Notes under the pieces: model-generated | The model's database searches: none | Seen by the model: only the letters and a program-made list of their open reading frames with translations | What the model was told of the DNA's origin: nothing | Made by a program: the position numbers and the translations under genes | Part shown: positions 9,202 to 19,466 of the stretch, piece by piece | Position numbering within the stretch: the first letter of the stretch is position 1 | Layout of the letters: the number at the start of each line of letters is the position of its first letter | DNA from: Eunapius fragilis | Taxonomy: Eukaryota > Porifera > Demospongiae > Spongillida > Spongillidae | Assembly: GCA_963681505.1 (NCBI GenBank) | Contig: OY811979.1 | Span: forward strand, 1,163,430 to 1,227,429 | Reading direction: 5' to 3' | DNA: 64,000 nucleotides

Positions 9202-11394
9202 ATGAATGCTGGTTCACGATTTTCCTCCTGTGGTAAAACCGGAAATCTGTTTTTTATCCCGTACAATATTGTTTAAGTTGGTGCTAAATCAGCACGTTGT
9301 GTACATGCAAAAAAATAATACAATTTAGGCGAAGACGATTTGGGTCAAGAGGACAGCGTATTCAAGATATATACGACTCGCCTTCCCCGCCCACATCAAT
9401 TAGGCACCGCCCGCTTTTTGACCGACTCAGATGCTGCAGAATCCGAAGAACCTCATTCTAAACGAGTGAAGCTTTGTCCGGACATCGAGCCAGTTGAAGA
9501 AACAGACAGTGGAGAGACAGGGAAGAATCTTGCTGCTACATCACTCATCGTAACACACAATGCAGAACCTTTCAAGGAGTTTGCCGTATTCCTCCCACCA
9601 AATATTCCACAAGCAATATTACTTTCGAGATCAGCCTTGTCAGAGTTTGTCCTTAAAGCTTCAAACGCTTACTTCAACTTGTGGCCCGTAGCCACAAGGC
9701 TCTCACGCGTTGACTTGCGCCTTCCTCCGAACTACGCCGCCATTCTTGCCTCTGAAAGCACCTTTCTCGAGCAGTACCTCTCCAACGCTGCCTCTAGGTT
9801 GGGGCACGTAGAATCCATTGGCAAGGTGTACCTCCCCCATATAGTTCTCTCCCTCATTGAGCTTGGACAAGTGTTTGCAGTGTTCATGCAAGGGTCGTTT
9901 TCAGTGAACAAGCTGTTTATACCTGTTCAAACCGCCCAGATTGGTATTAAGTCACACCAGGGGGCGGCTGGTTCTAACACACAGTACCAGCTGCTGGCAT
10001 CCATTTTGTGCAATTCAAAAACAAGTGCAGTTACTTTTGTCTCGCAGGACAAATGTGTCCAAGAATTTCGTGACAGGCTTCAGGGGGAACTAAAAAACTG
10101 GCCAAGTTCTGCACCAAAGTTAGTGGTCTCTGGTCAACAGTTGGACCCCTGTGGTCCCACATATGCACCCCAGGACGCAGAGAAACCAGCTGAGAAGAGC
10201 ATTAATCCACACAAGCTGGTGGCCAGTCTGAATTTCATGGCTGCCCCACCCAAACCCATATCGCACAAGAGAGACAGGGCCACACAAGGTCCTCGTGGCC
10301 CCAAGGCTGCACACACCTCCACATCCTCCATCACCTACAGCACTGACTGCACCTACACCGAGGATACTCAGCTGACAACTGACGGACCCTTCACTTCAGA
10401 GATGTGGAACCTGGAGAGACTTCACAAGAGGGGGGTGACAGGTAAGGGTGTGGTGATGGCTATCATTGACTCTGGCATCAACTACCTCCACCCTGCCTTC
10501 AGCGGCAGGGTGATTGCTGTCAAGAACTTTGTTGCCAACGCTATGGACGACGTGGACTGTGTGATAGACTCCGACGGTCATGGCACGTTGTGCGCTGGTA
10601 TCGCTGGCGGTGCATCCTTTCACCGCCCTCGTAACCTTGACGATCCATCCTCTCCCTGCATCGCCATCCCACCAGGCATCGCCCCCGAAGCCAGCCTCAT
10701 CATCTGTAAGGTGGTGAGCACCTCCACTGGATGTGTGGACAGCGAAGCCTTTGTGAGGGCCCTGGTGTGGCTCAAGGAGTACCATGACAGGCAACACGCT
10801 GTGGACGTTGTGTCTATCTCTTTGGCTTCCCTTTACTTCAGCCTGCAGAGGGAGAAAGCCATCAGTGACCTTGTGAGCGCAGGGGTCATTGTGGTGTGCT
10901 GCGCGTCCAATGTTGGAAGGATGCGCATGCAGCCCATCTCTTACCCGGCAAGGATGGGCCACGTCTTGTGCATTGGGGCACACGACGAGGACGGCAAGCC
11001 CACCTCCTTCTCCCCCGTCGGACGAGAACTTGATTTCTTGGGTCCGGGGAAGGACATCTGGGGACCCGGGCCGGGTACAATGGGACCTTTTGCCATGGAC
11101 TGTGCCAGTGGTACCTCTTGTGCCACTCCTGCGGTCGCTGGTCTGGTTTGTCTAGTCCTCCACGCCATAGGCAAGCTGTGCGAGAAGAACGAAAGGTACC
11201 AGATTGGGGGGAAGTCCCTACTGCATCATGTTCACAATGTGTGGGTGATGAGGGAGATCCTGAAAGAGATGAGCTCGTCCCCAGGCCACCATTCTGATGA
11301 GATCGGGTATGGGCCTCTTCACCCCTATCGTGTATTGGACCGCAGCCCTCAGGAGATACTGAGGATCGTTGATGAAATGGTTCAGGACGAATAG
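9202..11394 (+). CDS. Subtilisin-like serine protease (peptidase S8) with long novel N-terminus
   Basis: A long open exon (9329-11394) begins after a TTTAG acceptor and lacks any early in-frame ATG; its first is about 180 codons in. I therefore place a 31-bp first exon at 9202-9232 (ATG...TGTG|GTAAAA), phase 1, joined over a 96-bp intron, giving 698 residues. The peptidase domain covers about 365-640. It contains Asp391 in AIIDSGINYLHP, His428 in DSDGHGTLCAGI, an oxyanion Asn538 in CCASN and Ser607 in GTSCATPAVAGL. The catalytic triad is complete. There is no signal peptide, and an SKRVKL stretch near residue 55 looks like a basic localisation motif, so it may act inside the cell. The first 350 residues match no domain I know. 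The substrate cannot be inferred. The first exon is less certain than the rest. Confidence 0.85.
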
Positions 11395-11546
11395 CAGTTT
11401 TGCTGGAGAGGGACACATGCTTGGTTTAAGTTTTGATAGTTTGTGCAGTTAGAAGTTAATGTGGTTATTATTGGCGCAGAATTTGAAATTAATGCAGACG
11501 CACGTGATAATCAGATCTGGGGAGGAGGGATGAAAAAAGGATAAGG

Positions 11547-14455
11547 ATGGATGAGGATTCTGCAAAAAGAAGGCGAACTGTTCGGCCAGTCGGTACGACC
11601 AGTGCTTGCAACTTAGCTTTCAGCAACCATTTGCATGTTTCTAAACACAATGCACGCCGGCACAACACATACACACACGCGCGCAAGTACAAGATTTAAA
11701 GATATTTCCATATCTTCACAGCAAGAAAAGACAAGAAGAAGGTAGCGGTTACCGTCAAGTCCAGGGCATCTGTCGTTGTGAGACGTCGGGTAGCAGTAAA
11801 AGAAAATGGTAAGCTTCTAAAACTGCAACGCGGAAAGGTACTTACTAGAGATTATAAAAATGTCGATATCTTTTACCACTTTTGGTGTGGGTGTGTTCAG
11901 CATCGTATCCTAAGTGCCATTAGATGAAACAAAGCGGAGCCAGCTAATTGCACATGCAGTCATATGCACTTAGAAGTCATATGTCAACCATTGCACTTGG
12001 CAGTCATATGTCAACCATTGCACTTGGGAGCAGTCATCCAGTTTAGGTGTGTACATGATTTTTTGTGTCCGTTGCTGAAGCACTCTTTCATGTGAGGCCA
12101 TGTAAGTGGGGGGGGGGGGGGGGGGAGAAAGGACTGGGGACTAGCTAAGCTCGCAACCCAATGTCCAACAACCAACAACACCACCATCTAATTTTGTTAC
12201 ACACAGGAAGTGTTGCCAATACCACTCCCACAGGAAGTGATATGGGTGCTACACCCACAGGAAGTGGCTCTGTTTCCACCATCCAGCCTCCATCACACTT
12301 AAGTGCCACTGGTGATGTCATGGTGATTGGGCAGGGTGATGTTGGCCAACTGGGGCTTGGGGATGAAGTGTTGGAAAGAAATACACCAGCCAAAGTGGTT
12401 GGAATGAAAGAGAGTGCAACTCAAGTTGTGTGTGGAGGAATGCACACTGTAGCCTTGTCTAAGGAAGGAAAGGTGAGGGTACTGTGTGGAAGGAAAGGGG
12501 AGGGCATTATATGGAAAGGACAGGTTAGAGATTGCCCTTCCTCTCCAAGCACTTCCCTCTTCCTCTCTTGTTTCAGGTGTACACTTGGGGCTGTAATGAT
12601 GAGGGAGCATTGGGCCGCAAAACTTCTGAAGGAGAAGAGTACCTACCTGGTCTAGTTGACAAGCTAGACACCATCAGAGTGGTACAGGTATCCGCGGGTG
12701 ACAGCCATACAGCTGCTTTAGCAAGTGATGGTCAGGTGTACTGCTGGGGCGCATTTAGGGTGAGTGAAAATGTGATGCTGGTGACCAGTGTGGCTCACAT
12801 GACTCATGCGGGTCTCATGTGACTGCCATGTGCCTGACCAGTGTGGCTCACATGACTCATGCGGGTCTCATGTGACTGCCATGTGCCTGACCAGTGTGGC
12901 TCACATGACTCATGCGGGTCTCATGTGACTGCATGTGCCTGACCAGTGTGGCTCACATGACTCATGCGGGTCTCATGTGACTGCATGTGCCTGACCAGTG
13001 TGGCTCACATGACTCATGCGGGTCTCATGTGACTGCCATGTGCCTGACCAGTGTGGCTCACATGACTCATGCGGGTCTCATGTGACTGCCATGTGCCTGA
13101 CCAGTGTGGCTCACATGACTCATGCGGGTCTCATGTGACTGCCATGTGCCTGACCAGTGTGGCTCACATGACTCATGCGGGTCTCATGTGACTGCATGTG
13201 CCTGACCAGTGTGGCTCACATGACTCATGCGGGTCTCATGTGACTGCCATGTGCCTGACCAGTGTGGCTCACATGACTCATGCGGGTCTCATGTGACTGC
13301 ATGTGCCTGACCAGTGTGGCTCACATGACTCATGCGGGTCTCATGTGACTGCCATGTGCCTGACCAGTGTGGCTCACATGACTCATGCGGGTCTCATGTG
13401 ACTGCCATGTGCCTGACCAGTGTGGCTCACATGACTCATGCGGGTCTCATGTGACTGCCATGTGCCTGACCAGTGTGGCTCATATGACTTATATGCGGGT
13501 ATCATGTGACCACCATTTGCCTGACCAGTGTGGCTCACATGACCAGCATGATTCACATGGTGTTATTGTTATAAATTGGACACAAAATCCTATTGTTCAT
13601 AATGTCATATTTCACCCCCCCTCCCCTCCCCAGGACTCAAGTGGTCCTTTTGGCTCTAGCAATGCTCAACCAGAACTGGTCTACACGTCACTCTCTGAAA
13701 GAGCAGTGAAGATTGCTTCAGGCAGTGACCACCTGGTCATCCTTACAGAGCAGGGAAATGTGTACACGCTAGGCTGTGCAGAACAAGGTCAGCTTGGGCG
13801 TGTTGCGGAGTGCTTCAGCAGTCGCGGTGGTCGGAAGGGAGTCAGCCTCCTGCTAGAACCAGACATTGTTCGCGTGCCTCGAAAGAGGGGGACGGCTGTT
13901 CCAAAGTTCACTGATGTGTTCTGTGGATCATATCACACTTACGGGTGCACGTCGAGTCCCCCTACCATATATGTCTGGGGGTTGAACAACTATGGTCAGC
14001 TTGGAACTGGAGACACTGTCAGCAAGTATCAGCCCCACGTCATAGATGTCCACAAGTGGTTTGGTGAGGACTGTAATGGAGTGGGTGACCTACAGATTGC
14101 CGGAGGCCAGCACCACTCTGTGTTCTGTCACAATGGTTCAGTCTACGTGGTGGGGAGGAAGGAATATGGCAGACTGGGGCTAGGGAAAGAAGTGGAGGAC
14201 CCCCACCTCCCTCAGAAGGTCCCTGCTCTGACCAACGTCAGCTCTGTCGCTGCAGGTGTGGCATGTAGCTTTGCAGTTACCAGTACGGGAGAGGCCTACT
14301 CCTGGGGTATGGGCACCAACATGCAGCTTGGAAGTGGATCTGATGAAGATGTCTGGACTCCGGGTCGAGTCAAAGGAAAGAACCTTGAGAACTGTCATGT
14401 GTTGGCTATCTCTGCTGGAGGTCAGCACACAGCCATGCTTGTTAGAAAGGAATAA
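11547..14455 (+). CDS. RCC1: Regulator of chromosome condensation 1 (Ran guanine-nucleotide exchange factor)
   Basis: Five exons: 11547-11592, 11722-11808, 12207-12472, 12577-12759 and 13634-14455. All junctions are GT-AG with matching phases (1, 1, 0, 0), giving 467 residues. A basic N-terminal tail has KRRR and RKDKKK, the NLS and chromatin-contact region in this family. The seven-bladed propeller repeats follow: [70 protein letters not shown] and [16 protein letters not shown]1 binds nucleosomes and loads GTP on Ran, giving the gradient that drives nuclear transport and spindle assembly (family knowledge). It is longer than human RCC1 (421) because of a Thr/Ser/Gly-rich linker (about 45-75). 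Intron 4 is filled by a 53-bp minisatellite. It converges with the aldo-keto reductase downstream, with stops 160 bp apart. Confidence 0.93.
12779..13545. repeat. 53/52-bp minisatellite inside RCC1 intron 4
   Basis: About 14 copies of a unit containing GTGTGGCTCACATGACTCAT and GCGGGTCTCATGTGACTGCC. A one-base deletion variant (GACTGCATG) alternates with the full form. Copies decay at the right edge (13,480-13,545). The first unit begins within 20 bp of the exon 4 donor. Confidence 0.95.
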
Positions 14456-14614
14456 CTTTATTTTTCACTTTATCTCATTATCTGTTGCATTTGCCTGTCC
14501 TACTGAGTTGAACTCATTATAAACCATCTGGTCAAGATGTTATAACGCCCTAACTCCATTTAATAAGTCTACCACACACACTATTGCATTTCTAATTATT
14601 AGCCAATCATAGTC

Positions 14615-15194
14615 CTACAGAGGATAGGCTGCATCAGTTGCTGTATCCCATAGTTGGTCCACTGTTGAGGTACTCTTGCCGAAGAAAGTCATTTGAAAGA
14701 ACCTGAAGTTTCTGTCCAGTGACCCCAACCTCTGGAGGTCCTCTGTGTCAAGCCTGACCTCAGTGGCCTTGAGGTTCTCCCTGATCCTGTCTGGAGTCAC
14801 AGACTTGGGGATCACCACCAGTCCTCGGTGAAGTGGATATGCTATGCACACCTGCCAACACACGGGAAGGGGGGGGGGTACATCATCTCTAATTGCAGCA
14901 CACCAGAAAATAAAGGGCACGTGCCTGGGCAACTGTTGCTCCATGTTTGGCTGCAATATCCTTGATGACCGGGTCTTCGAGGGGATCAGGTTCTTCATCT
15001 CTCTTACCCATGCGCTGGGGGCTACCCAAAGGAGCATACACCTCTAAGATGATCCCTGTTGTATGTTTGGGAAAAAACAATACCACTGTTTACAGATCAT
15101 GATTACTTGATTACTTGTGATGGACCATTTTACCCATCTGTACTCTCTCCCCCCTCCCCTCCCTCCCTCCCAAATACACATGGATTACACTCAT

Positions 15195-15227
<33 letters not shown>

Positions 15228-16835
15228 TATACCTTTGCTATCACAGTACTTCTTCAGCTTGGCCTGCTGGAAGTAAGGATGGCACTCCACCTGGTTCACA
15301 GCTGGGACAATCTTGGCTGTCTTCAAGAGATTCTCAGTCTTGGTGATGGTGAAGTTGGAGATACCAATGGCTTTGACCAGTCCCTTCTCCACCAAACCCT
15401 CCATTGCCTGTGGTATTATGTTATGAGAGTCATACTACTCCACTTCCTCCTCCACCCACAAACACCATGCACCAATGGCACATACACACATGTACCTAGT
15501 GATTCTATCACTAGCCCCATTACCTTCCAAATCTTAGCCATTCTTTCAGGGTCATATCCAAACTTGTCATCATCAGTCATGGTGGCAAACGAACAGCCTT
15601 TTCTCAGTGCACAGGGATGGTGTACGAGGTACAGGTCAATGTAATCCAGCTGCAACTTCTGCAGTGAGAGCCTACAGGCATCTTCTATGCCATCAGGGTC
15701 ATGGTCAAATGAGCTATATGTTATGTGATGGGAAATTCACAAATTATTATATTTAATAATTGGTTGATCTTACTCTAATCAGTTAACACCTGCAGTTCAC
15801 ACATCCAGAATAACACCACTCTCAGAATGATTAAGAACAGCTGCTACCCTTATTCTCCTATTATGTCAGTGATATAAATGAGGTGAAGCTCTTTCATTCA
15901 GAAAGGATTGTGCAATCAATGAAAATACACTCGCACATTGAAAATTTTTTGATAACAAACCACAATGAAACCATCTTATGCTCCATCAGGAAATGCTTTT
16001 GTTTTTATTTTAACTAATGGCTAAGAGCAAGTTTTTAATTTTTTACTTGCACCAATTCTATCGGGCAAAAATCGCAATAACTACACTACCTATCCCTCTT
16101 ACAGGTACTTTAAAAAAGCAATGAACTACACTGAAACAGCTGCAAGTGTAGCGCAAGAGGCCATGCGCCATAATCACTTACTCTATATCTTATGTCGTAT
16201 AATTTAAAAAACCTACATACCAAAGAATCCAAACCCATCACTGGTTTGGACACTACTCACAAAAACTGAAGTGAAGGATACTAGCCTGACAAATAATCAA
16301 CACTTAATTAAGAACATCGAAGTAGCGAAAAGGGACCTAGTGCATGTTTCATAATTCTAAGAGACACCTATGTCTTCTACAACTTCTTTCACAGGGCTAG
16401 TCATTCTATGAGTATGGCTCACGTTACGCCGTTTCCAATCCCTTTAATACCAACTTCTTACGACAGCTTAGTGGTTATAAATAGATCTCTCCTCTGGATA
16501 CTGCCATCACTTAAAAATTTCTGAACGGTCTGTCCGATTTCAGCTTCATTTTGATAGGCAGCTGCGGTGTCGATGTGTCTGTAGCCGGCCTGCAACGCTA
16601 CGTCCACTGCTGCGATAACCTCGGCTGGCTTTGACTGCCATGTGCTGCATAATTGAATCAATTACGGGGTGTAGCATTTGTCATCGGATACATGGCTGAC
16701 ATGCTAGGCCTTACCCTAGTCCGAAAGCAGGCATCTTGTCTCCGGTATTCAAAGTCACGCTCCATTCCTGCAATGAAGGGCGACTGACAAGACCAGCAGC
16801 CCAGCTGCCATCACCCCTTAAGTTACCTTGGCCAT
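14615..16835 (-). CDS. Aldo-keto reductase, AKR1 type (copy A)
   Basis: Seven exons on the minus strand: 16835-16827, 16767-16715, 16644-16462, 15713-15524, 15407-15233, 15055-14925 and 14851-14615. They give 325 residues, the same length as human AKR1A1, with consistent phases. The catalytic tetrad is intact: Asp46 and Tyr51 in [14 protein letters not shown], Lys80 in FITTKLS and His113 in YLVHHP. The cofactor-site motif [13 protein letters not shown] lies near the C-terminus. Members reduce aldehydes and ketones with NADPH in the cytosol; the substrate is unknown here. The exon 6 donor appears to be GC (CAG|GCACGT) instead of GT, while copy B has GT at the same site. Exon 5 is followed by a CA run in the intron. 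Copy B (17,431-18,911) shares every intron position, so the two are a tandem duplicate. Confidence 0.92.
16326..16395 (+). mobile_element. Fragment of dispersed non-autonomous element
   Basis: Lies in intron 3 of AKR copy A. The stretch GCGAAAAGGGACCTAGTGCA followed by CATAATTCTAAGAGACACC matches 43,092-43,140. Its GAGACACCTATGTCTTCTAC is one copy of the unit amplified at 3,178-4,033, and it is followed by the same ACAACTTCTTT flank. Confidence 0.65.
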
Positions 16836-17430
16836 CTTTGGTTGTTTAATATGTGTTATGAATTTACTGAACACGTGCTAATCACGCCTTGCGGCCACTC
16901 CAATAATGAATTAATGTAACGACTTTAAAAAGAGCTACATGTACTACCTTAGATGCCAGCATCTTATTAACCAATAACAGAAAGTCAATGTACATTTACT
17001 GGGAAAATCAAAATCATTGTAACCTCAATTGCTGCTAGGCTGGGCTGCATGACTTCAGTAAACATCTGGAGGGAAACCGTGGTTTATGATGAATTAACCA
17101 TCAATCCTATATTTAGCATTTCTTTTGGTTCTGTTATATTTTTATCTCATTTTTCTTTTCCCAAAACCTTGTTCCCTTCCTTTTTACACCACCTTTGCCT
17201 CCAATTCCTATATCCCACCAACTTTTTCGTTAGAGAATATTTTTCTTTATTGTGAATTAATGTAACGACTTTTGTACTACCTTGGTGAAACCAATGAGCT
17301 ATTTTAATAAGGGCCGAATGTAATTTAGATCACTGGCCAAAACCAAAAGCCAAACAAAGTTTTCCTTATCAGCAGTGCTAGCCAATTTGCACATTAAAAT
17401 AATACACATAAATGTTCCATCTCAAGGTGG
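16836..17430. other. Intergenic spacer between the two AKR copies
   Basis: AT-rich, about 600 bp, with no gene seen. A short phrase GAATTAATGTAACGACTTT occurs twice (about 16,906 and 17,254), each followed by a TACTACCTT segment. This looks like a small internal duplication. Confidence 0.5.
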
Positions 17431-18911
17431 TTATGGTAGCTTGAAATCTTCATCTTTCTTTATGTCCCAGAACTCCTCATCGGTCTGGCCTGTCTTGTAA
17501 AGAAACATTTGCTTCAGCAGGCGGTGTTTCCTATCCAATGTCTTTAGCCTTTCCATGTCCTCACTATCCAGCTCAACGAGTGTGCTGAACAGGTTTTCAT
17601 TGATCCTTTCTGGACGAACAGATTTTGGAATGACCACCATACCACGTTGAAGAAGGAATGAGAGGCAAACCTGAAAGGCAGCAAAAATGTTACGGTTAGT
17701 TAGTGTCCACTGGTATCCAGCAAGCCAGGACACCGACCTGTGCTGGTGTGGCAGCATGTTTGGCTGCTATCTCCTTGACGATTGGCTCCAAAAGAGGGTT
17801 TGGATCATCTGGGCGCTGCACAGGCCTTGCTGGATTACCCAAAGGAGTGTATGCCTCAAATACAATACCTAGAGAATAGAAAACATTGCAGTAGTGTGGG
17901 GGAGTGGGAGTGTTGGGATGTGGGAGTGGAGGGTGTTGGGTAATATATACACAACCTTTGCTATCACAGTACTTCTTCAGCTTAGGTTGCTGGAGGTAAG
18001 GATGGCACTCCACCTGGTTCACAGCTGGGACAATCTTGGCTGTCTTCAAGAGATTCTCAGTCTTGGTGATGGTGAAGTTGGAGATACCAATTGATCTAGC
18101 TAATCCTTTCTCCACCAATTTCTCCATTGCCTATCAATGAAAAACACTGCATTATGCATGCACCACTTATGAACACTTGTACATACCTCGCACTAGCACC
18201 ACACACATGTGCACACATCCACTCACATTTCACACATCCACACTCACCTCCCATGTTTTTGCCATGCTTTCAGGGGAATAACCCAGCCTGTGTTCATCCG
18301 TAACCTTGTCGAGGCTTGAAGGGGCGTCCTTTGTGAGGGCAGCTACCTGGTGTACTAGGTACAGGTCCAAGTACTCCAGTTGAAGGTTCTTGAGGGTGAG
18401 TCTACAGGCTGGTTCCACATCCTCAGGGGCCATGTCGTTACACCTGGTCAAACGGAGGTTTTTACCGTCACACCATATGGCAGCGACGGCGCGTGCTCCC
18501 CCCCCCCAACCCCCCCCCGTCCCCCTCACGAAGCATGACTCACCATAGTTTGGATGTGATGAACACTTGGTCCCTTGTCACCGCGCCCTCTTTAAAGCAG
18601 CGTTGTAGGGCCTCTCCCACCTCCCCCTCATTGAGGTAGAAGTGAGCGCAGTCGATGTGCCTGTAGCCGGTCTTGAGGGCGTGTTCCACAGCTGCTCCTA
18701 CCTCCCCTGGCTTAGAGAGCCAAGTGCTACACAGGAGAAGCAGTTTAACGGACGACTGTGAGCTACCCGCTCTACATACCCCAGCCCGAAGCTTGGAATC
18801 TTGTACCCGCTATTCAGTGTAATAAACTCCTATTTGACAAAAAGTGGATTAAAAGGGGAAAGGGTCACCTCAGAATGAACCTACCGACACGGTGCCTTCC
18901 ATACTCTGCAT
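17431..18911 (-). CDS. Aldo-keto reductase, AKR1 type (copy B)
   Basis: Seven exons on the minus strand: 18911-18885, 18829-18780, 18726-18544, 18443-18248, 18130-17956, 17868-17738 and 17670-17431. They give 333 residues. Exon sizes 183, 175 and 131 equal those of copy A exactly. The tetrad is Asp51 and Tyr56 ([14 protein letters not shown]), Lys85 (FITSKLW) and His118 (YLVHQ). C-terminal [13 protein letters not shown] is present. The segment around residues 145-205 is nearly identical to copy A ([18 protein letters not shown]), which suggests recent duplication or gene conversion over exon 5. The active-site loop after His118 differs (Gln-Val-Ala instead of His-Pro-Cys), so substrates may differ. 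The exon 1 start could be the ATG at 18911 or the one nine bases later. Confidence 0.92.
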
Positions 18912-19117
18912 ACGTGTACGAAAATCCCACGTGCGCGGTCCCGGAAGAAGGCCAACTTATGAATATTACATTGGTGCTAAATTGGCGTCACCAGTATAAT
19001 TGATCAGGCACAGGGAAATATTAATTCCATGTTTCATACTATAGATACTTTTTTTACTTATACTTGTAGCCAGGATTTCATGAGAATCAGGTCCCCCCCC
19101 CCCCCTCCCTCCCCCAA
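18912..19117. other. Upstream region of AKR copy B
   Basis: Short 5' flank with a C-rich run near 19,092-19,105. It probably holds the promoter of copy B on the minus strand. No motif is clear. Confidence 0.4.
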
Positions 19118-19300
19118 GGTACCTCACTACCAGTAGGTACCCCACTACCAGTGCCGCCATAGATACCTCACTACCAGTGGCATAGGTACCCCACTACCAG
19201 TGCCATAGCTACCCCACTACCAGTGCCATAGCTACCCCACTACCAGTGTCATAGGTAACCCACTTTTAGTACCACATAGTATCAGTGATAGGTACCCCAC
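19118..19300. repeat. ~25-bp tandem repeat
   Basis: About seven degenerate copies of CCATAGGTACCCCACTACCA plus GTG. The array resumes after the element at 19,306-19,440 (AGTAGGTACCCC...CCAGTGCCATAGGTA), so that element probably inserted into it. Confidence 0.85.
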
Positions 19301-19305
19301 TATAG

Positions 19306-19440
19306 GTTAGACAATAGCGTGCTATGTTAACCGCGCTTAAGTTTTAAGTTAAGCTTCATCCCTCTCTAGGTTTCTACCGCGTTTTCGATACCTGCAATTG
19401 ACCAACCAGATCGCGCGAATCACTTCTGCTATTGTCTAAC
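19306..19440. mobile_element. 135-bp MITE-like element with 13-bp perfect terminal inverted repeats
   Basis: It begins GTTAGACAATAGC and ends GCTATTGTCTAAC, an exact 13-bp inverted pair, around a GC-containing core with no coding capacity. It interrupts the 25-bp tandem repeat. A short TA or AGTA-like target duplication is possible but ambiguous because the flanks are repetitive. Confidence 0.65.
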
Positions 19441-19466
19441 AGTAGGTACCCCAGTACCAGTGCCAT

